Assembly (NCBI GenBank): GCA_013399895.1
Contig: VXBA01001336.1
Coordinates: forward strand, 62,001-126,000
Source of the DNA: Serilophus lunatus
Lineage: Eukaryota > Chordata > Aves > Passeriformes > Eurylaimidae
Direction of reading: 5' to 3'
DNA length: 64,000 bases
Under the pieces are notes generated by a model. The model saw only the letters and a list, made by a program, of their open reading frames with translations, was not told the DNA's origin and made no database searches. Below are positions 25,115 through 37,222 of this stretch, one piece after another; position 1 is the first letter of the stretch; every line of letters begins with the position of its first letter. A program made the position numbers and the translations under genes.

Positions 25115-25119
25115 GCTAC
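25115..25119. repeat. Target-site duplication, right copy (GCTAC)
   Basis: Exact copy of the five bases at 24028-24032, immediately after the LTR's terminal CA. Confidence 0.88.
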
Positions 25120-26837
25120 CATTCCCCTTTGTTATCCATGGAGGTGGAAGAGACCCTTCATTCCTTGGAAGAGGAACTTTCTTTCTTCTGCTGGTTATAT
25201 AATTTCCAAATTTAGCTTGTTGAGCTTTTCTCTACCCAGCCCCACAGGCTCTGTCTGTGGTATTTAGAGGAGTGGCCCTGGAAATTACAGAAATGGTTGT
25301 GTCTTTGCTCCTGATGTGCCACTCATGCAGACCTCAACATGGTGCATTTGGGTACCCAGTGTACAGTGCATCTGGCTGGTGTCTGTCAGGATGCATCTGG
25401 TTTTGAAGGTGACCTTTTCCCCTTGTATTTGGTGGAGATACAGTGACTCCAGGTACCAGTGCTGAGTGATATCTCTTGTATGAATTTTACCCTGGCATTT
25501 TTTTCCCATGACTGTACAAACCAGCATTTCTGCTTCAAATCTACTTGCTCTAATAATAGTAGTATCTCCCCTCCCTCTCTAGCCTTCAACAAAAATTCAG
25601 GATTCCTAAAACAGAGATCTTGGTCTTCCATTTAAGCTACATCTTCCTCAGGTATTGGGCAAACATCTTCATCCTGGCATTTACAGTCTGGGCATCTTCC
25701 TTAGATTGGATGTCTCAGAAGGTTCTCACATCCAGGTGATGTCCACATGCTGCAGATTCTTTTAGCGCAATATCTCCACATTTCTGTCTATCCATTCTCC
25801 ATCCTAAAATTGTTATCCAGATTTTCAAATGTCTCAATTATTGCAAGGTTATTGCCCTACCAATATATCCACCAAGATCCCCCTATGAAGCTTGTTTTCC
25901 TAGCTTGCTGTTTTGAGCATGCCATCTCCCTCTATCTACCCTACCATCAGCTTCCATCCTCTCTTACAATGATATTCCATTCCTTTCCTGGGCTTCATTC
26001 CTTTTTTACTGTCAAAACTGTCAGTGTCTGCCCTAGCAAGATTGCCACCCACCCTCTCTCCCACCATTACTCATGTATTCAGTTTTGTTACAAGCACTTA
26101 GGTGTTGTTTATGCTGGAAAAAGCTCCTTGCAGTCATCCAAAATGCTTCTTTTTCGATCCCTGAAAACTTTCTGAGCAACCTGTTTTGCTCTGACACATG
26201 TAACCAGCTTAGGACAGGAAAGTGGCTGGGACATGGAGAGGAGAGAACACTCTCTGTTTTATTGACAAATATTTTTGGGATGCTTCCCTGTATTTATCTT
26301 TTCCTTATGTTTAAGGGCAGATGTTAGAGCATATGAACTGGCCTTTTGCACCAGTAGGTCACTTAGAGCAGTGCTTAGTTATCCTAGGCACAGAGTTAAT
26401 ATCAATGAGGACAGCAGATAATTCTCCAAATACGCCCTTTCCCTTACACGTTGAGAACTGCCCATTGCTTCCTTCCAGCCTGAGCAGCAGCCTGGCCTTT
26501 TCCCTGCAGACACCTGCTTTGTAACACAGCATCCTCTGGCTCAGAAAGCCTTCAGTTGGGATTTTAGCTGCTTGCAACTCCAGATGTACTCACTCGGCAT
26601 AGCTGCAGGAGGCAGTGGGAAGGAGAGGTGTATGTGTGCACACAGCAAGGCAGCTGCCCGTCTCCTCCTCTGTTAGCACCAACCACAACCTGTCCTCCGG
26701 CATCACATGGTGGGGCAGTGGAACTGCAGTCCCCAAACCAGACAGCCCTCTTCCACCTCCCGTGGTTATCTATGGCTTACCCCAGCCTTGCATAAAGCAG
26801 GGACTTAACAGTGCTGGGACTTGTAAAAAGTGCACCT
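25120..26837. other. Non-coding stretch, nothing recognised
   Basis: No gene or repeat family is recognised between the LTR and the CR1 fragment. Pyrimidine-rich patches around 25740-26180 leave a plus-strand frame of 142 codons open. Its translation has no domain I know. Confidence 0.5.
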
Positions 26838-26978
26838 AGAACCATTAAGATTGGAGAAGACCTCAAGGTTATCAAGTCCAACCATTAACCTTGCGCCATC
26901 ATGTTCGCCACTAAACCATGTCCCCAAGAAATACAACCACATGCTTTTTCAACATTTTGAGGGACGGTGATCTCACAG
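26838..26978 (-). mobile_element. CR1 retrotransposon, 3' end fragment
   Basis: The plus strand shows the reverse complement of a CR1 3' end: AGAACCATTAAGATTGGAGA, then GACCTC, AAGTCCAACCATTAACC, ACTAAACCATGTCCC, and GGGACGGTGATCTCAC. This matches a CR1 subfamily common in birds, severely 5'-truncated as most copies are. The usual terminal ATTCTATG repeat is almost absent. It carries no coding capacity. Confidence 0.85.
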
Positions 26979-28509
26979 CTTTTATAATTGTTTAGAGGAC
27001 CTTTGTGTTTTATGAACCAAGGACTTTTTAAAGTACTTTAGCTGTGGAAATGAAAAAAAAAAAAAGAGCATGATTAGATGGGAAAAATAGTTTCTTTTCC
27101 TTTTAAATATTCACTCTTCTAAAACTTAATGTTTGTTAATACTAAGAGTATGAATTAATAAATGTCCAGGTCTTGAATGCTTGAATAAGGTGCCTCTAAG
27201 AACATGGTATTACTGTAAACTTAAATTTCAAAAGCTTTTAAAAATACTTCCTTTGTTCATGTCTGCATACTTCATAGTATATTATTCCATCTGAGTCATT
27301 TCCCCATCATCAGAAGCCCACTCAAAGCATCAGCCACTGTCATACTGGGGTACTGCTTTGAAGGCCCGTGTAAACTTCCAGAAAGTGCTATGCAGAGCTG
27401 TTTACTCCATTTTTCACAGTAACTGTTCTAAACCACCTCTTTTCCCAGGGTTAAAGCAATCCCTATTTTCAGCACTGCCAGGGAAGGTGACATCGTTGGA
27501 AAAAAGTAGCATGCTTGATTCCTCTGAGTCATCATGGTCATGGGTCCCATGGCTCTGCAGTGATGGAAACCACAGCCTCCTGAGCCCCAGTCGTGAGACT
27601 TCAGTACTGGCTTGAGCATCCCAGCTCAGACATTAGCTCCCAGTGGTATCCTACAGTGCTCTTTAATGTTCTACATGGGATAGATGAAATAGTGGTTAGC
27701 AAATGGCACACTAATCATGTAAATGGCTTCATTATGTTGATTAGACCCAACCATGAGCATAACCCAGCTTACCCTGCAGTGCCTGGCAGTGCAGCAAGGC
27801 AGGTTCAGATCAGATGGCAGGAGACAGGATGTAAAGGTTGACCTTCACTCTAAATACATATCAAGCCTTCTGCTCCATGAAGGAGTTTGTATCAGATACA
27901 GGCAGAGTCACAGGTACTTGTGGTGGAGGTGTCTCTGGGAGACAGATCAGGCTGAGCTGATCCGGGCTCATCGGTTTGAAAATGGGATGACAGAAGAGCG
28001 TACGATGCTACACAATCCTCTGATGAACCGCATGAAGGAAGTGGATAGAAAAAGACCACTCACCCTTAAAACTCTTGAGTCAAATTTTCACAGGCAGCAC
28101 GTCAAAACCAAACAAAAATACTTTTTTTTCATACCCTTATTTAAGCCAAAGATCCCACTGCCATAGAGACTTCTAGAGATCTGCTGATACACCCTCAAGC
28201 ACAGTTTCAGAGAATTGCAGACAGGAAAGTTCTGTAGAGGGCCATTAGACACAACAAGCCAGCTATTCTTACATACTGACAGAGTCAGATGTGGCTTAAA
28301 AAATGATGTTTAGTGTCATCCCAGTGCCTTTGGGACCATACTCTTGGTCAGGTCCTTCTGTCTCCTACAGCTCCTTGAAAATCCAGCAGAAAAAAAAATT
28401 ACATGAGAACTCAGAAAACAAATGTTAACAAAGTTCTAATTTTCAAATATTTTGTGCATTTCTGATTTATTCTGGAAAGTTTAGAACAACTCCTGCTTAG
28501 GTAATGTTT
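26979..28509. other. Non-coding stretch, nothing recognised
   Basis: No gene is supported. A run of thirteen A occurs near 27053-27065. A plus-strand frame of 137 codons (27753-28166) has no recognisable domain and ends in a low-complexity Lys/Phe/Pro segment. Confidence 0.5.
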
Positions 28510-28583
28510 AAATTACAAAGCTTGTCAAATATCTGATCATTTAGATACTAAATGATCAGATATTTGATACTGGGTTTGAATTT
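28510..28583. ncRNA. Perfect 19-bp stem-loop, possible small-RNA hairpin or palindromic element
   Basis: TCAAATATCTGATCATTTA (28525-28543) and its exact reverse complement at 28549-28567 are separated by the 5-base loop GATAC. Outside a small internal loop, CAAA at 28516-28519 can pair with TTTG at 28575-28578, and AAATT at 28510-28514 with AATTT at 28579-28583. The potential structure is thus about 74 bases, in the size range of a microRNA precursor. The arms are A/T-rich. A perfect stem is more typical of a recent palindrome, from a template switch or a tiny MITE, than of a conserved microRNA. The strand of any transcript is unknown. No homologous microRNA is recognised. Confidence 0.35.
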
Positions 28584-31500
28584 GGTATGGATTCACATGC
28601 CTTAAATTCACCCTCCTGTTTTCATCCTGTAAGCAGGACTGGTGACTTTAGGAGGGATTTCTCCTCTCACATTCTAAAAATATAACCCAGAAATATAAGT
28701 AATGTCTCTTTTAAAGGAATATTTCTGGAGGCAGTGGAGCTTGATAAAGCAAGAGAGGGCGTATAGCTTGTGTTGGAATATCAGTGTATTTTTGATATGA
28801 ATGCAGAGAGATTTTGTTGTTACTTTGCCCTCTTACAGCAGACGAGTTCCTGTTGCTATGCTGGCCCACACACATTCCATTACTTCAGGAAATCAGACAC
28901 ACAGCAGGTTTTGATGGGTTTTGTCTTGTAATGGAGATTTGTTCTTAGAATGAATCACTCTTCTAGTTATAAAGCTAGTAAAAGCTGGTCTTGAATTTTT
29001 GGACCTCCCTCAGTGCTAACAGACTTATGAACTTTGAATATATTGCTATATAAATTACAGTGTCGCGTTGCACTTTTTGGCAACTGATACATAAAGGAGA
29101 GAGAATACAGCCTAATACCAATGTAAAAATTGCTTAATATAGTTTAAAGTTCTCTTTTGAAGCATATTTTTTTTTAACTTTACTTTGGCTATCTCCAAAT
29201 ATAGAACGTGGTGAAATGCAGTTGGGAAGAAAGAAATGAGAACACACACGTGGCTTTCCTGCCCCTGTGCTGTGTTGGTGCAGGTGGCAGTGAGGTACCT
29301 GTTCTGCTGCTCCTGTGATCAACATCCCACACACTCTTCTCCTTCCCAAAAAGGAGCAGATCTTGGAGCTGCATTTTATTCATGTTCTTTATGGGGCCCA
29401 TTGCTTCCATCCTACACCAGGATGTTGCAATGCAGTGCAGATGCCAGCAGGGCAAGGAGAAGGAGTGTGTGGCACAGGGGTGGTGATATTTTGGCACAAA
29501 AGCCAGTGAATCAGACAGGCAGTGAGATGTAATTCTCCTTCTGTCCAGGCATCCTGTTTCCCATAGGGCCTAGGGGGGATGGTGTCACCCTGAATGATTT
29601 CACAGGCAGTAACAGACTTGGACTTTAACTTCAATTTTATCAACCTTTGCTCTTCCTGGGAACAGATCAGCCCTTTGCGAGTTCTCCTGCTTTCTCTTGC
29701 CTCACCTCTCCCGTAGATTGTTTCATCATCTGACAGTGCAGCCACAGCCACTTTCATGCACCTCCCTCACACCTACAGCCCTGTCGGTGGGACACCCAGG
29801 TGCTTGGGACTGGGGCCCCTCTGCACCCCTGAGCCCTGCTCAGCGAGAGGGAGTACATCACTTGTTTTCAGGCTGGAGCAGGACCTGCTCCATGGCAGGA
29901 GGGATGGGAGGTTTATAGGACATCAGGAGGAAGGTGCTTTGGCAATACAGTGGTGAGAGAGGGAAACCCTTATGTGGATTTCTTCACCACAAGGCATAGC
30001 TTCAATCAGAGCACCAGAGAGCATTTCCTCTAACTGCCTTGTCCATAACTGGTGCTGGACATTTTTTTGAGAAATGAGCTATCAGCCTTTCCATGCACTC
30101 GGCTTTTTAAAAACCAAGGATGGGAGAAAGTTCTGCCTGGGGAGGTGTCAGACCTCTACCTATGTCCCTGTTGCGGATGAATAGAGACACTACACTGAAC
30201 GGGCAGCATAAGCCTGATGGGCAGAACCCTGGATTTCAATACTTGCTCTGTTACAGGTACTACAGTGCCTTGAAATTGGCTTTCCTTTAGCCTCTAGCCA
30301 TTTAGCTGTGCAATATCATAGCCTGCTCCTCTTGCTCATATTGTCTCTTCTTTGTGCTGGGAGCTGTGCTCATGAAAGAGCTCACCAGAAAAGCAGCACC
30401 TTGAAAGTTACAGTCCTGATCTGGCATCAGACACTGGTGGGAGGCCCAGGAGAACCAAAATCTGCTGGGAGAATCAGAAGGGGAGGACTCTTCTTATTAT
30501 TAGACATGTCACCCACTGACAGCCGCACCTCAGACATCCGCGAATGCCACTTCCTACTCCTCTGAACCAGCTGCTTAGCTTGGCTCCACGGGGAAATGCT
30601 TAGCCAGAAGCTCATAATCCATATTTGACTCCTCAGTGTAAAATTAAACCACCCCACCATCAGAGCAAGGAGGAAGGCACAGCTGGTGCTCAGCTTGGTG
30701 GGGGTGATGGAGAAGAAGGGCTACTTGCGACCAGGATGAAAAGGCTTGAGGGAAGTCAGTGGAGCAGTGGCTTTTCTGGACACTCATCAAATAAAAGTCA
30801 TTGCTGAACTCATTATCTCTTCGCCACTATGATTTCAGCTCACTTATTTTTGCTTTTCTGCCTCTCCTACATTTAAGCTTCTGTTCAACCTCACACTTAC
30901 CTCTAGGAATTCCTCAGCATTTAGGATGACATCCAGAATAGCTCTTGTTTTTGTAAATTTATTTAGTCACCTCTCAAATTCTCAGCATAGGTGCTGTGCA
31001 TTACCTGGCAAAGTTAAATCGTACATAGGTTCTGTCAGGGGAATTAGAAACAGATGAGAAGCTGGAGGTGTTTCAGGAACTCTTCACAGAAAAAGCCTGG
31101 GGGACCGTCATGGCTTTCAAGCGTAGTGAGGATTCCCCAGTGGCCTAGTGACACAGATTTTTTTAAAAAACAATTTATAATTAAGCTTTCCTTGAGCTCC
31201 CCCTTGTAATGGTGCCTCTAATGCTGTAGGCAGGTATCTCTAAGGAAACTTGTATTTCTTTAAAACTTAGCTCTGTGTGACATCTCACTCAGCTCTTGGA
31301 AATCTCTAGGACATAGGGTGTGACAGTCCAGAGGCATGAGATAATACAGGCATTACTAAGCGTGATCTGTGGATAAAAGGGGCCTGATCCTAACCTGATC
31401 CCAGACAACACCCCACAACATAGACTCATGAACTGCACCTACGCTGCTAATTACCACGAAGATGTGGGGGCAGCAGAAGTCCCTTCCTCCGTTCTCCTGT

Positions 31501-33034
31501 CCTTTTTATTAAACCTGCTCATCAAACTGTTTAAATGTTAATCATTAATCAGTAACTGAGCTGCCTGTTTGCCATTATGTATGCCACATTCCCAGAGGAT
31601 CACTGCAGTGCCTCACCCACAAGCAGTGTGGTTTGTGGGTTTCTCCCCACACAAAGGTCAGTGTGTGGTTTGTAACTGCTGTCCTTGCAGTGACTCTGTT
31701 GCTGTTCTGGCTCCTGGGACAAATGAGTTTTTTATCCCCGAGATGGGCTTAGCAGCCCCATCTGGGTTTAATGAGTGAACTTTTATAACCTATTAAGTAT
31801 TTTAGAGATTTTACAGTCTTTTAGTTTTATAAGGTATGTCTGCACAAGAAAAAGAGCTCTACCTCCAAAGTTCAGGCTGCCCTGGGGTTTTGTTTGCAGG
31901 TGGGAGGTGGCGTCAGTTCAGCTCTTTGGAGCAGGAAGGATACCTGCTGAGCATCAGCCTTAGGTTAAGCTGCTGCTGAGGAGGAGGCAGGGGAAAGCAG
32001 CCCCTTCGATGGCCCTCTCCTCAAACTTCCCTCCAAGGTGAACCTCCTATGGAGAGAGAGGTTTACTTAACTGCTGGTGAGTTACAGCAAAGACTTAAGA
32101 GATTTTAAAATTATCCCTGCCACTGTCTGGCTTCCCCATTTGAGCAGGAAGCAAATTTTCCTAATTACTATTGGAAGTTTCTCGCTTGACATGGAAAGCC
32201 TAACAGGGGTTTGTTCAAATCTCTGTATATAGTCTGGACCTTGACCACTTAGGACTCAGTAATTTTTATAAATATTTAAGTTTCATTACTGGGTTATTTT
32301 ATGCTACACTATGCTATACTGTATTATGCTATTCTAGGTGTTGTGACTGGTTGTGACTTTGCACCCCGGGCAATGCTGCTGGCCCTGAGTGGAGGGCAAG
32401 ATGAGCATCCTGTGCCTAACACAGTGCAGGTGCCTGACACCTCTCCCAGGGGCCTCAAGGCAGCAGAGGCATTTTCCTTATAATGCAAAGGTCTGCACCA
32501 AGCCAGAGGACAATGACTTTGTATTAACTATATGAATTCCCAGTTGCAGGAGCTGTTCAGTGCAAGATGTGTCTTTAAGCATGAAGGTGAAGGTGGTGGT
32601 AAGTGGAGCTTACAGCACGCTGCGAGCTGGGCCTGAGATTGGGCCACCTCGGTGCGTGATGAGGGTGTCTGTCAGCTGGCAGAGGAAAAAGCAAAGCACC
32701 TGGTAATTCTTCACCCCAATCTTAGCTTGACCTGGTTCAAATAAATCCTCTGCCAGGGATTGTCTTCACTGCTGACTTTAAATAGCAACCTCTTCATTCA
32801 CTTAAGCCTTCTTTCAAGCTTTGTGGCTGCTCTCTGCTGAGCCTTTTCTGTTACTCCTATCTCGGACTGACAGACCAATTCTTCCTATACCTGCACTGGT
32901 GCTAAAGACTGCAGACTCAGGGAGATGGTTTAAAGGCAGCAGAGATTTTCCCTGGGAGAATTTCTCCAGCAGCCCTCACAGAGCAGCAGATATCCCTCTG
33001 CAAAGCAAGCATCACAGATGCCCTTTCTTCCCTC
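28584..33034. other. Non-coding stretch with a short degenerate tandem repeat
   Basis: No gene is supported. At 32299-32338 a degenerate repeat of about 10 bases (TATGCTACAC, TATGCTATAC, TATGCTATTC) occurs. A TAAT-rich, repeat-free block lies at 31500-31560. A frame at 30308-30565 encodes a signal-peptide-like N-terminus but begins with GTG; it is treated under rejected items. Confidence 0.5.
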
Positions 33035-33895
33035 CCTCCAGCCTTGGCCTTCCTCGTCTCATTTTTACTTACTCTCACAACTTCTCTATATTCATTCCAA
33101 GTGGCCTGATCTTGCTTCTGAATCCTGTGTGTTTTCTGCTTAAGCCTGAGTAATGACAGGAGTTGTTTTCACTCGTTCATGCAGGTCTCTCATCCCTTTA
33201 GCCCAGTTTCTTGCTCATTGGGATGCATTGTTCCTGAGCTTGGAGGAAGTGATACTTGAATTTCAACCAGCTCCCTTGGACTCCTCTTCCCTGCAGACCT
33301 GCCTGTTCCCATGAGGTTCTTCCAAGAATATCCCTAAAGAGACTAAAGTTAGCTCTCCTGCGTCCATAGTTGTAATCTTATTCTCTGCCCTGCTTTCTTC
33401 TTACCCGACACTGAGCTCCACAGTCAGGTTCACTGCAACTACAGCTGCTCCCAGTCTTCGATCTCCCACAAGGCCTTCCCTGTTCGTCAGTATAAGGTTG
33501 AGCAGCACACTATTCTTTGGGGAATCATCTGCTACCTGTGACAGGAAGTTGTCATCAAGGTTTTCCAAGAACTCCCTGGACTGCTTCTGCTTCACAGTGT
33601 TGCTTCTCCAGCAGGTATCAGAGCAGTTAAAGTCTGCCACAAGAACCAGCCCCTCTGACTTTGAGGCTGTTTCAAGCTGCCTATAGAAGGCCTTATCCAC
33701 TTTCTCTTCCTTATCAGGCAGCTTGAAGCAAACACCCACAATGTCACTCTTACTAGTCTGCCCTTTTATCCTAATCCATAAGCTCCCAACTTGCTCATCA
33801 TCTACCCCAGGTCAGAGCTCAAAATCCCATCATTATAGGTGTGATCTTCCCTGGGGACAGGTTGTACTGCCACTGGGGTTTGTAAAGCCATAGCC
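33035..33895 (-). mobile_element. CR1 ORF2 fragment: endonuclease and linker region
   Basis: The minus strand encodes the C-terminal part of a CR1 apurinic-type endonuclease domain. The order is GVCFKLPD, DKAFYRQLE, the catalytic-loop VADFN (GDFN in intact copies), NFLSQVADDSP, and LILTNREGLVGD. Beyond 33401 the reading frame is broken, but the linker towards reverse transcriptase is still recognisable in another frame, with KQDQATWNEYREVVR followed by RKAKA near 33055-33150. The fragment lacks the reverse transcriptase and the 3' end. That is unusual for CR1 copies, which are normally truncated from the 5' side, so the 3' half must have been lost after insertion. No intact protein is possible. 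Confidence 0.85.
33401..33739 (-). pseudogene. CR1 endonuclease-domain open frame, decayed
   Basis: This 112-codon frame inside the CR1 fragment preserves the recognisable endonuclease motifs without a stop, including the DFN catalytic-loop motif near residue 38-40. Its catalytic-loop Gly is replaced by Ala, and both ends are cut off, so it is a relic of the nicking enzyme that primes CR1 reverse transcription and cannot work alone. Confidence 0.8.
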
Positions 33896-36800
33896 ATTTT
33901 CAGTGTTAAGAACTGCAGCAGGTGACAGCCCCATCTGACTCACCGGGGTTTTGGGGAAGGGAGAGAAATGATCCTCAATCCTGCATGCACAAGTCCATTT
34001 TCAACAGGCAGGCAGAAATATGGAGCCAAGAATCACCCCAAGTATCTCCACATGACATCTCAGGAGGGCCACAAAACCACTCCAGAAACAAAAGAAGCTT
34101 GGATGAACTCCAATGAATACACAGAGAAGGATGAACCATGCAGCTCCCTCAAATGTGAAGGAGAAAAAAGATTTCAGCTCTATGACAATTCACATCCACT
34201 TGGATATCTGAGCTATACCATTTGTATCTCTACTAAACTGCCAAATAACCTCTCAGCATACTGACTGAGGAGTACGGAGGCACCTGCTCAGATGGGTAAG
34301 TGCTGTAGAAATGGAATAATTTAAATCCTCTGTTTGCCAGAATGAAGCAAACTAACAAAAAGTCCATTCTTCTCTTTAATAAAACCTTTCCTCCTTTTTT
34401 TGTAATCAATATGAGTCATATCTCTTTTATGCAACACAAAGCTCTTAATTCAGCTGAGTAAAAGGTGTAATGTAATTTTGAGAATCTATAAATGCTCTAA
34501 ATGTGATGTATTTAAAAACATCTATCCTGTCTAATTAGAAAAATAACTTCTATGACCATTAGAGAAAGAGCTTGTTATTCCAGAGCAAACATCAGTATTT
34601 TTGTCTCCCATATATTGGCAAATTCAGTGCTTTACAACAATACGGAACACATGTTCCTTAACCCTTTACTGTGGTGAAATAGCCATTTAAAAACAACTTT
34701 TGAGACCAGGAGTGATCTGATCCTTTCCATTCTTCTTTAAATGCATTCACACCTGACATTGCTCAGTAAGCAAACTTGACCTGGAACAAAAGTTTCACAG
34801 ATCTTTGCCAGTTAGCAAAAACTCAATTTCAAGACTGGAGAGTGTTTTACTTCTAAAGCATAGCAAATCAGCTGGGAGAAAATGGAAGTGACTCTGGGCA
34901 ATCTTCTTTTTGCAGGGTAATTTAATTTCAAAAAAGCAGAGAAAAGTGTCACCACTGGCTCCGTGACAGGTTCTTGGTCCTCTGAAGCCCCAGCCAACAA
35001 CTCAGTGCTCTTCCAAGGACTGTTCAAACAGGAAGGAAGTACTGCACTCTGGGCAACCCACTGGAGATGACTGGCTGTGTTTGCTTCTCCCCCCAGCTTC
35101 CTTCCACATCCTGCATGCAAGATACCAGCAGCACCCTGTGAACTTGCAGATTTTAGAGAAGATCAACCCAACTTGGGGTATTCCCCAGCACTGCTACACC
35201 ATTGGGTTTTGCAAGCAAAAAGAGGCTCAATTCCCCAGTTGAATCCAAGCTGTAGCTGGTCTTGTTTTTCTTCCACTCAACCATGGCCACAGAAATGGAG
35301 ATAAACTGTAGAGTTGCTCTCAGGGCAGGAGGTGCCACCACCAGCACTGCAGAGATGGGCCAGAGAAGAGGCTAAAGCATTTCCCTGCATACCTTAAAGC
35401 AGACTTTGTAGTTTAGTTCTATTTCCTATATAGTTATTCACACATCTAAAGAAGTCTGCTGACATAGATAGGGCTGCCAAGCAGCCCCTGTGTAACTAAG
35501 TAGCTGTTCAGTGCTGCTGGCCATATAAACCTGTGGCCGCTGGCCCATTGCACACAGTATCTTAGCCAGTGGGTGAGTGGCACCTCATTGTACAGTTCCC
35601 TGTGAGCACTTTGCTAAGTGCGTTTAATCAATGGCTGGAGAATGACATTTAAACATGTGTTTGATACTTTCTCCTAGAATTAGGACAGGATTACACTACT
35701 TTGCGTCCTGATTGGTTCTTTTAGCCTGCAACTGACTTCAGATTTACATAAGTGTGCAATTTATGCTTTCTGCTATCTAAAGCCTAAAATCAGTCTATTT
35801 TGCAGCTGTTACTTTGCTATCAGTATTTCACGTTCATTTCCACAGTGCATTTGTCACGAACATACAATGCATTGCCAGTTCTATCATTAATTCTAGCTCA
35901 ATAGAACGGTGTCAGAACAATGATGACACCTTGTTTGCATGAATTCCAGCTTTTCTCATAAAAATAAAAATTCTGAGCCCTATGTGTAATTTTTTCTGAC
36001 CCTGCATGTTGCTCTCTGACCTAAAGAACAACTGGTTCAGCTAGTGAATGGATTCCCCATCATAGGTGGGGATGCTCAGCTCCGAGCCCGCTGCCGGCAC
36101 ATTTAGTGCTCACAGTTTTAAGGTTGTTTATCCAAAACAGAAGCTGGCAGCTTCCTTAATGAAAACATCACAACATTACAGTGTAAGGGCTCCAAGATGG
36201 AGCTCATACTCTCTGCAGGCTCCTGTGAGATGTTCTGGAGTACGTGCATCTTGCAGTCCCTGCCTGTCAGCTGAGCAGGATAGAAACAAAAGCACACAAA
36301 AATTAACTGGGGAAAAGGAAGGCCCACTTTCTGCCCTCTAACTGAAGGTTCTTGGCTAGAAGAAAGGACCTCTTTTACTTACCGCAGTTCCTGCTTCTCC
36401 TCTCTGCCTTATGACACACACACTATTCCTCATTATTCTGTTACTCACCAATAAACCCCCAGAAGAGGGGATATTTTCTTCATTTGGGAAGTGCAATTAA
36501 TCGTCCTTGATTTAAATACACATGTCCATATGGATCGTTTGTGCTTGTAACAATTAGCCGCTTCATCCAGGCATAGTACTAAGCCTTTACCTGTTAGGAA
36601 GTAACCAGGAAAGCATTCCATGTTTTTCTGCCAGAGGACAGATGCTTCCCTGTAAACAGCATTGGGCACTCAAGTGCAGAACCCTGTCTGTTCAGACCAT
36701 TGCTTGTCTATGAATGTGAAAGGACGACTTTGTGTTTTGGGATATTGTAGTTGGTGTTTCAGTACCAGTTTATATGCCACTGCTCCAGGGCAATCACCCT

Positions 36801-36969
36801 GACACTCCATGCTGGCTGTCAGGGTTACCTCATCAGTGTGGGGCTCATGAGGGAGATGAGGCATTTCTTGGTTTTTCCATGTGTTACAGACAGACGCTCC
36901 AACTGCAGTCTTCCACAACTGGTGACAGTGACAAACCTCCCTGTTTGCTAAGATAGGTATATGAAAAGT
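33896..36969. other. Non-coding stretch, nothing recognised
   Basis: No gene or repeat is recognised. The parts 34280-34760 and 35590-36000 are A/T-rich and free of simple repeats. Confidence 0.5.
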
Positions 36970-37222
36970 AGAATCATAGAGCGGTTGGGGTTGGAAGACA
37001 CCTTAAAGACTATCTAGTTCCAACACTTTGCCATGGGCAGAAACATCTTCCACTAGTCTTGGCTGCTCAAAGCCCCATTCAAAGTGACCTTGAATATTTT
37101 CAGGGATGAGGCATCTACAACTTTTCTGGGCAACCTGTTCCCGTGCCTCACAACCCTTGCAGTGAAGAATTTGTTCCTTATATCTCATCTAAATCTGCCC
37201 TTCTGCAGTTTAAACTCATTAT
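36970..37222 (-). mobile_element. CR1 retrotransposon, 3' end fragment
   Basis: The plus strand reads as the reverse complement of a CR1 3' end: AGAATCATAGAGCGGTTGGG, GTTGGAAGACACCTTAAAG, CTAGTTCCAACA, GCCATGGGCAG, CTTCCACTAG, CTCAAAGCCCCATTC, GGGCAACCTGTTCCCGTG, AGTGAAGAATTTGTTCCT and so on. Only about 250 bases remain, the usual strong 5' truncation. The remaining C-terminal coding part is broken by changes and stops. Confidence 0.93.

Noticed and set aside
30308..30565. Small open frame with a signal-peptide-like N-terminus (hydrophobic Leu-rich core, Cys-Ala end)
   Set aside because: The frame begins with GTG rather than ATG and has no in-frame ATG before the hydrophobic core. The remaining 60 residues show no pattern of paired cysteines or known domain, and the reverse strand is open too. 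Chance is the simplest explanation.
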